Shown: one piece after another, positions 12,514 through 25,836 of the stretch | How positions within the stretch are numbered: position 1 is the stretch's first letter | Layout of the letters: each line of letters opens with the position of its first letter | From: Strongyloides papillosus | Taxonomy: Eukaryota; Nematoda; Chromadorea; Rhabditida; Strongyloididae | NCBI GenBank assembly: GCA_005656395.1 | Contig: SRSI01000028.1 | Location: 62,001 to 126,000 of the forward strand | DNA length: 64,000 nucleotides | Reading direction: 5' to 3' | Notes under the pieces: model-generated | Told to the model about the DNA's origin: nothing | The model's input: the letters and a program-made list of their open reading frames with translations, nothing else | The model's database searches: none | Program-made: the position numbers and the translations under genes

Positions 12514-14220
12514 AGAAATCATTTTTGTTCGTGAATCTCCTGTCGACAAAATCACAATAAAATGATGATTCTGACTTAATCTCACAAAGTCCAAAACAAA
12601 ATTACTTTCAAATATTAAAATCTTTTATCACATATATATTATCTTATATATTATTAATAATCTAACACCAATTGAGTATTCAACAAAACTTTTCCTTCAA
12701 TCATTTTATAAACGAAATTTATATCAATATAATATAACATGCATTGTGAAGCAGTAGTTTTGAAAGATACAATTAAAAATGTGAAATCTTTTTTTCATCA
12801 GAGGAATGACAACAAAAAAAATATATACATTAAATATGTATATCTACTAAATTATTACTTGTATTATATTTATTATGATTAATGCATGTTTTCAAAATTG
12901 TTTGGAAAGTTTTATACCATATATCTATATATAATATTTTTAAATTAACTAGTTAAAGTGTTATAAATTTATGAAAATTTTATCATTTAATATTTCATAT
13001 AAAAATCTATATATATACAATTTTGACAATCTTTTGAAATATTAATTGCTAGCACTTCAAAAGTAGTTACATAACATATTTTTATTGTATTTAAAAGTTT
13101 GTTGTTAAAACAAAAGTATAAATTGTTATTTTAATTTATTTCTCCTTAAGATTTAAGAGGGAAAATATGGTCGAAATATGGTGAAAATCTTTTTCCGATT
13201 CCATTTGAAGGACTTCTTGTAAAAGTAAATAATGTATTATTCTCTATATCTATTTTAATACTGTAAAATAGGTTTTTAAAAATTACTTGAAAATATTGTA
13301 TAGTTAGAGAGACATATATAAATATATCAAGTTGTTAATGATAGAGATGTAATTTTCATGTATACAAATCATAATTACCTGTTACCACATATACAAATAT
13401 TTTTTCCTTCTATCATTTCAATAATTATAAATCACATTAAAACAAATAGCTAAAAATGATTTATATGAAATACTTTGGTTAATTTTTTTCATTTACAATA
13501 TGTCGTCATAAAAAAAAATTCCCTCTACATAGTTTTATAGAAAATATGTCGTTTTATTTTTCACAAGAATACTTATATAATACTGAGATTTTTCCATGTC
13601 ATTTTCTTTATTTTTACTATTATTATTTTTAACTTTATATCTATCAATTATTTTAATTTAACTTTTTCATCCATAATTCAATCATTTTTACTGGCATCAT
13701 TTAACACGAAAATAATAAAAAAGCATCATTCATTATCTTGAGCACGGCATAATGTCATGAAACATTTCCTTTTTTTTAACTCACTCGTCCATTGACCACC
13801 ATCAACAGTATCCTATAATTGTTTGTTTACATAAAAAATTACTCTTTTTTTTAATAAATATAGCCACTCTTATATAGGATCTTTAAAATAACATATTTTA
13901 AGAATGTTTAGTTATCCATTTAACTAACTGTTTAAATATTATAACATTTGATAAACTTTGATTTTCTAATTAACTATAAAATTACCATCCTTTTATATGA
14001 AGACAAATATATACACACATATGTATATTCTATTTGCTATTATTTTTTACTATTTATGTAATTAAATGCTTTTAACAAATCATGCCACTTTTTTCTATAA
14101 AATATATTTATTTTTATGAAAATTCCTATTCCCATAATTTTTATTTTTTTTCCAGCGTCCAATATAATTTAAGTAAATGTTTCTAGGACGAAGAAACACC
14201 TCTTCGTTAACGTCTATATA

Positions 14221-14263
14221 ATGGTAAATTTTCTCATTTTAAGGTGAGAAAATTTTTTATCAT
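14221..14263. repeat. Small inverted repeat (hairpin)
   Basis: AAATTTTCTCA on the left pairs with TGAGAAAATTTT on the right around a loop of about 8 nt, and outer bases ATGGTA/TTATCAT extend the stem with one bulge. It stands apart from any gene, so it is not an obvious terminator. Confidence 0.5.
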
Positions 14264-15869
14264 AAACATTTTTGTTCTATTTAATAATTATTGCCAATAT
14301 CACAAATACCTGACATTTTAAAATGATAATATTTAAACAATAATTAAAAAGAGAGGAAAATATTAAAACTTTCCTTCGTTTTACACCTCATTAATGTTCC
14401 ATTTATAATTTAATATCTTTATTTTATCCTCTCTTTTTTTGCCATCAAAATTCACACACAATGACACATTCTTCTATCTCTCTTTTTTGTTTTGAGGTGT
14501 AAAAATATTAAAAAGTGTATTGTTATGACAATAATATGTGTGATTGAATGGAAAAAAAAAATTTATATATCGTATACCTTGATATTCTTAATAATCATAA
14601 AAATTTTTATTTATTTTACCAATTTTTATGATAGAAAAAAATTTTGAATTATTTTATCTCTTCCTTGTATCATTATTTCTGTATAAAAAAAGGATAGTGG
14701 ATTGAAGGATAAACAAATGATAAATAAATGTTTCAATCGAACATTTATAAAAAAAAAGGAAAAAAAATTATTTAAATAGAACTTTTTTAGTTATTAAATT
14801 TTTATGATGTCAATATCTATTTTATAGTACATATATAAAAAAACTTTTTTTTAATAATAAAAAAATAATACGTATTTATGAGAATAAAAAAAATTTCACT
14901 TCAATTAATTAGTATTATTAAAAAAAAGAACAATATTTTTATACCTATTATTATATTTTTTTTTCCTATCTCAACATATATTTATAAGTAATTAATTTCT
15001 CAGCGACTTAACTTGTACTTTTTGTTTTTACAATTACTCAAATGAAGTTTTTTTAATATTACATTTATATCTATTTTTATATTTATTATCTATTAGTTTT
15101 TGAATAAAAAAATATGATAATTATAGTGGATATATTTACTATTATTGTGACAAATATCTTTTATTTTAATGGCAAAAAATAATTTGTTAACAATAAAAAA
15201 TATAAAGATTTTCATCTTAGTAAAAAGTGAGTTTTTATTTTTTTTGACAACAATTAGGTGTAACTTATAGTGTAAAATAGATAGAGAATGAAATGACATA
15301 AAAAAAGTCAAGTAAAATGAGAGTTTATTTAGAAAAATTATACAAATTATAGAAGTATCAATTTTGTTTATTATATATAATTATTACTCTCATTCATAAT
15401 CAAAGTAAAAAGTTTTTTTAAAAATGATTAATTTTATTAGTAGTTTATCTAATTTTTACATAATATTATTAAGAATAAATTATTATAGAGTGGTAAAAAT
15501 ACCACATACCTCACATCATTATGATATCTCGTTATATTTTCAACATTTATATAAATATATTTATTTATTATTTTATTATATAAATGGCCATTATAAAGGT
15601 AACTAAACAATAAAATTGATACATCTAAAATGGTCTGCTTCCATCAATTATAATATAATAAATATCAAAGGTAGTCATTTAATATTTTTATTTATCAAAT
15701 TTTTAACGTAAATGAATTGAAAATATAATATTATTGTGTGCTAAGAAAAACACACAATGAATGTTATATAGATATATTTATATGTTGTTCAAGATTTATT
15801 ATCACAATAGTAGACTTTTTATAATAAATATCTCCTCCTTCTTAATACTTGAAGATTAGTCTTATATTT

Positions 15870-15873
<4 letters not shown>

Positions 15874-15913
<40 letters not shown>
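15874..15913. repeat. (TA)n microsatellite
   Basis: Uninterrupted TA dinucleotides for about 38 bp. Seen directly. Confidence 0.9.
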
Positions 15914-15915
<2 letters not shown>

Positions 15916-17616
15916 AGATAGATATATTTGAATTTGATAACTCTTTAGTATATATATACTTTTAAAATAACCAGAGACTCATTTATAGTTCTTCCTACCC
16001 CTTTCTAATATAGGGTTGTGATAATCATTCTCAAAAATCGTCCTAATGATTTTTCTTACCCTTCCTCTTTCATCATTCAACTCCCCCTTTCTTATTTCCT
16101 TCTCCTTTTGTACCCCTTTTATATTTTTACTTTCCTTTACATTATATACATTCTTTATTCTAAAGATTATATAAAAAAATTAGTATTTTTTTATTATTTT
16201 AACCGATAATATAGGAAGGAGGAAAATTATGTAGGTGATTTATTACATTATGATCATTGTCATATAAATGATACATCTAAAATAACAACATAAATCTCGC
16301 TATGTGTTATTGTTATTATTTACTATACCTTTTTAATTTAGTCATTTTTATTTTTCCTTTTGATTTGATAAAAAGTAAAAATGAAGCAGAGTTTAATGAG
16401 ATTTATCCTCTTCAATAAGTCCTCTTTTTTTATAATTTATCTATTTTGTGTTTTTGAAAAGTTTATAATTTTATATTAAATAGGAGTAAAAGTTTTTGAT
16501 AAGATTTACTTCTTCATTTTGTATAAAATCTTTTTCACTACTGATATATGACAAAATATTACCATGATTATGTACATATATATAAACTTCGACATTGGCG
16601 CCTTTTGTGAGACCTTTTTATTTTGATAACAAAGAAAAATTGATAGTATGACAAAGGAAAGTAGCCTTTTACTTTTTCTTTACTTTTTTCCTATCATTAT
16701 CAATATATAATATACGTATATGTATTATTTGGAATTTAAATTTTCCTAGTATCTTTTTAATAAAAGATAAACGTAAAAATAGTGTTCTTTTATATTAAAA
16801 AAATATTTTGATAAGGTTATCCATTAAAATATGATACATAGAATAATATTAACTTTCTTATCCTCTAGAATAGATACTTATCCTCTTTTGTTATTAGATA
16901 GGCATTTCATAATTTCTTTTTTTATGTTAAAAATAATATTATTGTAACATCAATTGTATTGAAGGTATAATTGTCATTTTATCAATTTACTATTATTATA
17001 CTTTAAAAGGTTTTTAATAAACAATAAAAGATATACTTTTAATTTTTTGAATAAATATATTCATATGAGTAAGTATATTTTTTATGTCAATATGTTATTT
17101 TTATTTTTCTTCTAACCGTTCAAATATTATTTTAAATAGAATGGGAAGAAAAATAAGAAAGGACACACTGATTTATTAATCCCATCATTCTTCATTTCTT
17201 TCTTTTCATTTAACCTCTCTCTCTCCTCTTCTATCATTTCTTATACTCTTTTTTATATCATTTTTTTAACAATTTTAATGGACCATTTTAAGAAAAGTTG
17301 TTTGTAATACTTTGATATAAATATATCACATTCATTTCCGTCTTTGATGATATGTACATATATAAATGTAAAATTATTTTTGGTTAATCTTTAATTGTAA
17401 CTTATAGATATAGGCCTATCATTTAATCACTATCTGGTTAAGTTTTTTGTTCAACTCCTACAAATAGAGTATATTATATTTAAATAATACTTAATTCTTT
17501 TTCACATACATATATATATATTTATAAGTATATATAAAAGTGCTTCAATAAGGCAAACATCAAAAAGGAAAATTTGTTGTTTTGCTGGAAAGGAACACAT
17601 ACAATAATATACATGA

Positions 17617-19940
17617 ATGCTAACGTTTCATTGGAAAGAAATTTTATTATTTCTTTATCTTTTCTCATGGATAGGATTTGTAGATTCAGCAAAACATTTT
17701 ACTGGATACCTCCATCAAGGGTAATAAAAAAATTCATTTTTCGATAAATTTCATTATTTTTTTAGATCAGAAGATAGGAATTGTTATAGTTGTATGTCAG
17801 AGGAATTTGAAAAACATTGGTCTTATCTTGAAAAGGTATGATTTTTAACTGTATTACATTTTATAAAAATATAAATATAAGGTTTTAAATTTATCCAATA
17901 CTGCAACCTAATAAAGAATCATCCCATCACTTAAAAATTAACTTATTTATTTGGGGGAATAATTTATTTTATAAGATTTGATTAGATGATGCCCCTTCTT
18001 TAAAATTTAGTAATTGCATATAGAGTTTTGTATAGTATTATCAAATTAACACCATATAACAAAATGAGTGAATTGGTCATTTTTATTAAACATTTTAAAA
18101 TCATCATAGATAAAGATTGCGTATATAGATAATAACACTATATATATGTATGTATATAATCAAATAAATAAGATTTCTATAAGAAATCACAAAATTTCAT
18201 TATATAATACACAGGCATGTCATTTTCTTTTCATCTATTTTTATTATCAATTGCCAATACACTCATAAAATAGTTTAAGGATTGTGGGAAGTTTTGATGA
18301 AAAGAAAATTTTTGTGGACATATTTAGTTTATAATCAAACCCTTTTGCACTTGTTATTGTTAACATCTAAATATATATGTAAAAATTTATATACATATAT
18401 ATTTAATAAGTAGTTGATGATTATTTTTCCTTTCAAATGCCATAAAAGATAAATAGATATATGTAGTATGGATAGTTTTAGATTAATACATATAATTTTC
18501 TTTCCCAAAACATTTTATATTATATAGAAAAGAATTTTGTAAAAATTGGGAATTTTATTAAAAAATTTCTTTTCACCACTTTTAATAAAAGAATTCAGGG
18601 ATTTGGTTGTGGAAACATTCAAAGTATTTATGCTTTTATTTTTATAGTAATTATACTAATAGGAAAAAAGTTTAAAAATATGGTATTTGAGTAAATTTAC
18701 TTATGTTTCTAGGTTTATTATCGTCCATTAAATTTCACAGATCATTGTCATACAATGCCAAATTATGCTCGTATTGGTATCCAAGAATGTCCTCATTCAC
18801 TTTGTGTAACTGTTATTGAACCAAAAATTCTTGCTGGTCAACAAATTGGTAGCAATGTTATTAGAGGATGTTTCTCCTCCGTCTTCCGTCATGGGGATAT
18901 GTTAATGGGAAGCGTAAATAAACATAATGTTTTAGGTGAGTTTATTTATCGTAAAGAAAAAAATTTTTAAAAATATCTTATACACATTTAATTAGTTATA
19001 CTATAAGATGAAACATTATTCTAAGAGTTGATGGATCATAAAATTACACTTTGTCATTTTGATAAGATTTATGTATAATGGTATTTGATATCTCCATAGA
19101 ACGGCAAAATACATCAATTAAGATATAATGAAGTTATCTTGTCATTAAGAAGTGTATTCTCGTGTCATAAGATAACAAAAACTCATTAAAGTATAATTTA
19201 TAGCTCTATATAATTATTGAGAACCTGTGTAAGAATTAATAGTGGGGAACATTATTATATATACTATAAAGATTGATCTAAACATACAATTCAATGAGTA
19301 CAATTTGTAGATGATAAATGTATATCATATAAAAAACATATATCATTTCACTGACTTTATCCATTTGCATAAATGCCAATTATTTATATTAAATATACTT
19401 TAAAAAATTTCACTTTAATAATGTTTAATATTGGGTATCGTATATCAATATTAATCCGTATTATGATTACTCATAAGAATAAAAAGATAACTTCATATAT
19501 TGAGAATGATTTTTATTGGAGAATATCAAATAACTAAAAGAGTTTCTGTAGTATATTTTATTAGATAATGTTACAATATATATGATATGTATATTAAAAA
19601 GTTAATATGTAATATTATGATAAAATATTAAAAGAAAATTTTTTCAAAACAATAATTATTTTAATATTTATATATTATAGATACAAGATGTAATAATATC
19701 TCAGCCAAAAAATTATTACCGCCACATCTATCAAAGATGAGCTCCAATAGGATGGTTGATGTTTGTTGGTGTGTTGGACAGTTATGTAATGATTACCCTT
19801 CAATAAATAGTGGAAATAGTAATAAAAACTTGTTCATAAATACGAGAATGTCGCAATATAGTCAAAAAATTTCAAACTTCTTTCCTACACAAATAGCACT
19901 AATAATTAGTGCTTTCATTTTAATAATAATTAATCATTGA
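17617..19940 (+). CDS. ODR-2/HOT-type Ly6 (three-finger) GPI-anchored protein
   Basis: Exons 17617-17720, 17766-17835, 18713-18935 and 19681-19940 join in one frame (phases 2, 0, 1), giving about 218 residues. The ATG at 17617 is chosen over the one at 17613 because only it gives a signal peptide (MLTFHWKEILLFLYLFSW, then IGFVDSA). The mature part starts with the Ly6-type 'NCYSCMSEEFEKHWSYLEK', continues 'YYRPLNFTDHCHTMP', 'IQECPHSLCVTVIEP', 'NVIRGCFSSVFRH', and closes with 'DVCWCVGQLCND', the usual C-x-x-x-LCN end of three-finger folds. The C-terminal hydrophobic tail after residue ~200 (IALIISAFILIIIN) fits a GPI attachment signal. The pattern matches nematode ODR-2 and its HOT homologs, surface proteins of neurons. 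Introns 2 and 3 are large (877 and 745 nt) compared with other genes here. Confidence 0.85.
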
Positions 19941-20898
19941 AAAAAACTTGTAATGTACCTAAATTAATTCAAATCATTATACCTTTATTTTTTTTACTCA
20001 TCAAAATTGTAATTTATATGTATTAATTCGATTAAACTACAAATTAAGTTAATCATTTATCTCACATTACTATTACCATTATTTCTCTTGTACATATATG
20101 TATAATTATAATAAAGCATTTAAAAAAAATAAAAAGTATAGTTAAATAAATAGTCTAAGATAATCTTTAGAAAATGTTCTTTCGAATAAATTTATTTTTG
20201 TAATCCTCAAGAAACATAATTTTTTTATTTAACTTTTTCTTTTCACAAAGTTTATTAAAACTTAATTATCTTGTATGACACTTTTTCCTTTTAACTACAT
20301 AATTTTTTTTATATTTTTAAATTAGATCATTATATAAAAAAAACCATCTTTTTAAAGATGCCGTGTTTATAAAAAAATAATATGTAAATACACATATACA
20401 TATGTGATATATATAATGAAAAAAAAATTATGAAGTCAAAAAATTAAATAAAAAAAGGACAAATTTTTGTTGATTAAATATAATGACTGATCAGATAAAA
20501 GATTTTGTAAATGGAGTATGAAATGTCATCTCCACTTTTCCTCACTCCACTAATTTGCGGCGTTTTTTTTGACGACTCTGGAAAAAAAACATATACAGAA
20601 ATCGGAACGCTTTAAAAGATACAAAAAAATTAGAATCTACCATGGTATCACTGTACTTATTGTTTGAAATGATAACATAAACAAATACATACATATACTA
20701 TATATAAATAAATTATATATCTATTTACATTTATGTAACTAAATACATAAATATAAATAATTTAATATGTATATATATATACTCCATTCATATAAAGATT
20801 AATAAGCTTTTTTTGTTTTTTCTTTCCAATAAAATATTAAATTAAAATTGTATATGTATATATGATTTAGTAAATTCCAATCTCCTGCCTCCATAACT
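19941..20898. other. Convergent intergenic spacer
   Basis: 3' ends of the Ly6 gene (+) and the unrecognised minus-strand gene. Contains AATAAA-like motifs (for example ATAATAAAGC near 20109). No coding signal. Confidence 0.5.
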
Positions 20899-21662
20899 TT
20901 AATGTGAATTAAAAACTACTCTAGCAGAATGATTACAATTAGAATAATTGTCGTTAAGGTTAATTGACATATCACTGGGAGAAATTGTAATTGTCTTGAT
21001 TTCTGTTGAAACTAATCCATAATACTCATAATGATCCTCCATATCATTTTCATGATCATCTAAAATTTCCATGACTATACGATGGATAGTCTTATCAACA
21101 ATGCTTGGTATATCTCTATCTTTACGACTAATTGTAATCAAAGGATTAATTGATAAATAAAAATCATCATCATAATCTACAGGTTTCACATAATCATAAA
21201 AATCTTGAAAATTATATCTTGGTTCAGGTATTTTCCATGTTCTCTCACTACTTTTTCCTATACGCCTATACTCATTAATATCCTCACCCACCGGCTTATT
21301 TTTTTTCCTCGGCCATGAATTAAATGTTAGATTAGAAAAAACCTTCATTTTCCCAGTGTCCTTAAATCTGTTCAGTAAGCCACAAGAGACACCATGCCTT
21401 CCATGGACAACCATTTGTCTTATCTAAAAAAACCCATTTGCAGGTATATTATCATAATTAAAATACATTATCATAAATTTTAACATACAGAATCTAGTTT
21501 ATCACAACAATCCTTATTACCTTCCTTTTCATATTCATCATAAAAATCATCTAAGTCACACAATAAATCGTTATATGAATTTAGTGCTGATGCGTAGTCA
21601 TCCTCAAGTATTGCACCTTTAATTTTTACACATATAGAGAGTAAAGGTAATGCAACATCCAT
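20899..21662 (-). CDS. Unrecognised acidic protein
   Basis: Two exons, 21489-21662 and 20899-21423, joined in phase 0 by a 65 nt intron (GTATGT...TTTTTTTAG), giving about 232 residues. The ATG at 21662 follows a TTTTTTTAG acceptor by 7 nt, so the mRNA is probably trans-spliced. The N-terminal ~58 residues look helical and acidic (ILEDDYASALNSYNDLL, then CDLDDFYDEYEKEG). The second exon has 'RTWKIPEPRYNFQDFYDYVK', an Asp/Tyr-rich stretch, and a Ser/Asn-rich C-terminus. No signal peptide or membrane segment. I do not recognise the family; composition and exon structure make it a real gene, likely nematode-restricted. Confidence 0.75.
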
Positions 21663-24600
21663 GATACAACTAAAAAAATGTACTTTTAAAAATTAACTAA
21701 TAAATTGTAAATAAAAATTTTATCATAATATTCATATTTTATCATTTATTACAATAAAAATGAATTATAGAAAAGAGAATGATGATATGATTTATACTAT
21801 CAATAAAAAAAAGCGTATAATTACTAGAAATAAAGATGAAAAACAAAGTAATACACTAACACTAATGAATTAAAATGAAATTTGTATCCATTTACTTCAA
21901 ATATAACTTTATATCCCTTGTTATTATTATATGAATTCATTTATCTAAAGAAAAACTAAAATCTAGAGAATGGATAGAGAAAGTGCTTTATATATTTATT
22001 AGCTTGATGAAAAAGCATAAATATATAAAAAAATGATGACATACTGACATATGGGGGAAAATGACATATCACCGATATATGTAAACTTTGTTTGAAAGAA
22101 AAATAACAATTTAAAAAAATAAAGAATAGTTAAAAAAATACATCTTTACCATAAAATGCTTTTGAATGGAAAAGATACGTTTTGGAATATTGTTCGATGC
22201 TTTCTTTTTAAGAGATAATCTACAACACAACAAATTTAAAATGTCTGAATGGTGTATTTTCTTCTTGCTGTTAGAGGTATAACTTACATACAAAATATAT
22301 TTCTTCATTTTATAATTATACACTTTATTAATTTTGTTTTAAGATGATTATCTACACCAAAAGTTTTTCACCGCCATAACGTAAAAGTGTAGAGTTATAG
22401 GAAAATAATTCTAATAGGTAAACTTGATGGAATTTTATTAAACTTAAGATGTATTAATATAAGTAAAAGATGTTAAGGTAAAAGATTATAGTAATATCAA
22501 AGGACAAAAAACGAAGAACGAAAGTATTTTTTCAAAATTGTCAAAAAGTTTAGAAGGAAATAATTTGATAGTAAAATAAAGTGTAAATATATTATATATA
22601 GAGAAAATCTATCACTGATTATAAAAGTATTTTTGGAGAATAAATGTGTTAAGTGATAGAAAATTTTTGAAACTAATTGGAATAAAATGAAAATGGGAAA
22701 TATATATTACAATAATGGCAAGGAAAGTGTAATACCCTATCGACCGTTTTATATTTAAATTTCGTAATATTTCAAGATAAAATTATCTTTATAAATATAA
22801 CAGGAGGAATGCCTTTAAAAGTGTTACTCGATTTTTTGATCCATTACAAATACTGATGATAGTACGTGTATCTAAAAATGTTATTTGTAAAAGAGAATAA
22901 AGTGTGTGAAAGAGAGAAGTGGGGAATACAAAGTAAAAAAAAATCAACTTTTTTTTAATATGAATTCTATACAATTATTTTGACAGTTAAAAATCATCCT
23001 ATGATCAATGATATGTTATACGAATTTCGAAATATTTTTGAGATAATGAAAATGTGTAGATAAAAATTTACTATGAGAATACATATTTTATAAAAATTTT
23101 AAAAACATCATTTTTAATATATATATTTTAGTAAAAATGCCTGCTTAAGTTAAATTCGATGGTAAAAGTTTTTTTATTACTGAACCAATCAATCATTTTC
23201 ATTTATTGAATATTTACATTTTCTTAAAATTTTTTATGTTCTTTGGTTTTCACATATCCTCTTAAGAATCAACCATCATACAGGAAATTATTATGTAGTT
23301 TCGAAAAAAATATAATGAAGTTCAACAATTTATTTATAGATCATTATAAATACACATATATAAATATATATATATATATATAAATCTTGTAAAATAAAAT
23401 AAAGAACTTCATATGTGAATGATATAATGATGATAAAATGAAGAGAAAGCATTTTAAAATGAATTTAATTTTTAAATCCTTTGAAACTTTATAATATCTC
23501 TTAAATTTGTATCTGTTTATTTTTATAATAATAATGATAACATTGTATTTGAATTGATGTCAAGATAATGTAATTTAAAAATAACAAAATATAAAAAGGC
23601 ATTGAAAATTTGGAAAAATTATTAATGTTGCAAAATTTGAGGCAAAAATTTCATATATATAAATATATTTTTTAACAAAAGAGATAATAGACTACACGTG
23701 TTGAAATTCTGTCACATCTTTGAGAAAAAAAAATATTATATAAAGAAGTTTATATGTTAAGATTGTGTTTATTGTATAGTTTACAGCTATTATTATAAAA
23801 TATTTTTTTTGTTCCTAATTTACATGATATAAAAATTGGGTAATTTTAGCCAAAATATAATTACTATAATTTTAATATTATATTATATTTAATAAAGAAA
23901 AAAGGAAGATTTATTAGTAAATTTTATAATTATATTTTTATTCTAATATTCTATTGAAAAAAATTATCTTTTTTACTGTTAATAAATAATTACAATGTAT
24001 TTGTTATTCATGAAAATTTTGTAAATTTCTCCTTCTGGTGATAGATCGTTCTTTCTTTAAAAAGTTTTTATAATTGTAATATATTTTAAAAAGTTAATAA
24101 TTTATAAATATACTTCTCTCATTTTTAACCACATAAACTTATTTATCAAAAATACTTATTTTATTTTATATAATTTATAGATATGTACTGTTAAACTATT
24201 TTTAGTTTACAATATTATTTTTTTATTTTTTGTACATAACAAATGTCCTTTTAAAAATATTCCTTTTATTTTGATTTATATGTAGAAACTTTTTTTTAAT
24301 TTTAAGGGATTAAAAAAACTTCTTCAATGGGTATCTTAAAATTTTTTTTATTTCAGGATAAGAGATATATAGATATATTTGCTATTTATAAATCTTAACA
24401 CATCTTCATAGGCAACATCTTTTTTGAAAATATATATATATATAATTTTAACTTCTTGTCCTCCTAATCATATACATGAGACGACATTAGTGTATTCCGT
24501 TTAACATTTCCATATTATAAGCAGCTTTTTAATATTAACAATCCCTTTATTACTATTATTATATAGAAATCTTTTCCTTGTTATCTTTCTCTTTAAAAAG

Positions 24601-25836
24601 TTTACCACATTTCAAATTTGATTTACCCTTTAATAAGTCTTCATCAAGTTATATCCTTTTCCCTGAAAAACTTTTATCCTATTTTATACTTACAATAAAG
24701 ATCCATTTAATAATTGTGAACTCTTTACAGCATATGTTTTATTATGAATATAAATATTTTTTTTTCTTTTCTCTTCTTTACCTAATAAGCTTTATATACA
24801 GATAATTTAATGATTAACAATAATATCAAAATTTAATGCTACTTATATAAAATTAAGCTTATATATCTGTCCTATTCTTTTTTAAAATTTTTTACAGTAT
24901 ATATGATATAGTAGAAACTACATTACTGATTAGGGTTCGTTAAAAAAATTTAGTAAATTGTTAAAAATATATATATTGTATAATATAGTATCATGTTAAC
25001 TGGTAAGACAAAAATTCCTCAAGAGATTTTTAATTTTCTTTTAAACGACTAGACAAAACTTGATGAAAATACGACTAATAAAAAAATTTTCTTTTTTTTA
25101 CCAATATTGTTATTGTAAATAAGTTTAACATTTTGAAAATTGTTAAAATCAAAGGAAAATGGAAGAATATTCAAAAAATTATCCTTAAATTTAGATACCC
25201 TTTTTTTAAAGTTTAATAAAGTTATCCTATATCTATTTCATAATTTGACAAAAAAATTATACAATTGTTCTTTAGAATGTCACTCTTTTTTCTTCATATC
25301 CTTAAAGCTATCCTCTTATGGATGGTAACAAAACAAATAATTTATAAAATTTTGCGAGAAACATTTAATCTTTTTAAAATTAAATTTATATTGTTTGATC
25401 AAAATTATTTTATTTCACTTAACTATATAAGATATATATAAAAATAGTAGACGTAACCTCAGTTCCATTAAAATTTATATCAATTTATTTTCTTTTAAAA
25501 ACTATATATCCTTTTTTTATATTATACTTTTCAATATATGTCTATAAATTATCTCTTTATAATAATGTTTTCTTTCTACAGTTATTATCTCAACAACTTT
25601 TCACTATTGGCAAAATTAAATTTACTGAAACTTTTCAAGTTAAATGATATTTGCGACACATTTCCTATTTAAATAGCATTTTATATCACAACAATAATAT
25701 TTTAATACTTCAAATCTCTTATTTCTCTAAAATATCACAAAAGAAAATAAATATATATATATTTATATATATATACTTTCATAAAGTCGCCAAAATTCTG
25801 TCCCTCATCTTTTTATTATTATTTTTTTCCCGCAAA
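21663..25836. other. AT-rich gene desert, divergent promoters
   Basis: About 4.2 kb between the unrecognised minus-strand gene and the plus-strand Cys-loop channel. Short AT microsatellites near 23353-23381 and 24429-24445. An upstream exon for the channel could be hidden in the 3' end, but none is supported. Confidence 0.45.

Larger units (their letters stand above)
12514..17616. other. AT-rich gene desert with microsatellite
   Basis: About 5.1 kb between NAB and the Ly6 gene. Only biased short frames; a pyrimidine-rich patch at 15990-16130; a (TA)n tract at 15874-15913; a perfect-looking small hairpin at 14221-14263. No gene supported. Confidence 0.5.

Noticed and set aside
16018..16209. 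Hydrophobic 63-codon plus-strand frame
   Set aside because: Arises from a pyrimidine-rich tract (Phe/Leu/Ser/Tyr only); no start context or exon partner.
17613..17708. Upstream ATG at 17613 as start of the Ly6 gene
   Set aside because: It reads a different frame that gives no signal peptide and does not join the CYSC exon; the ATG at 17617 does.
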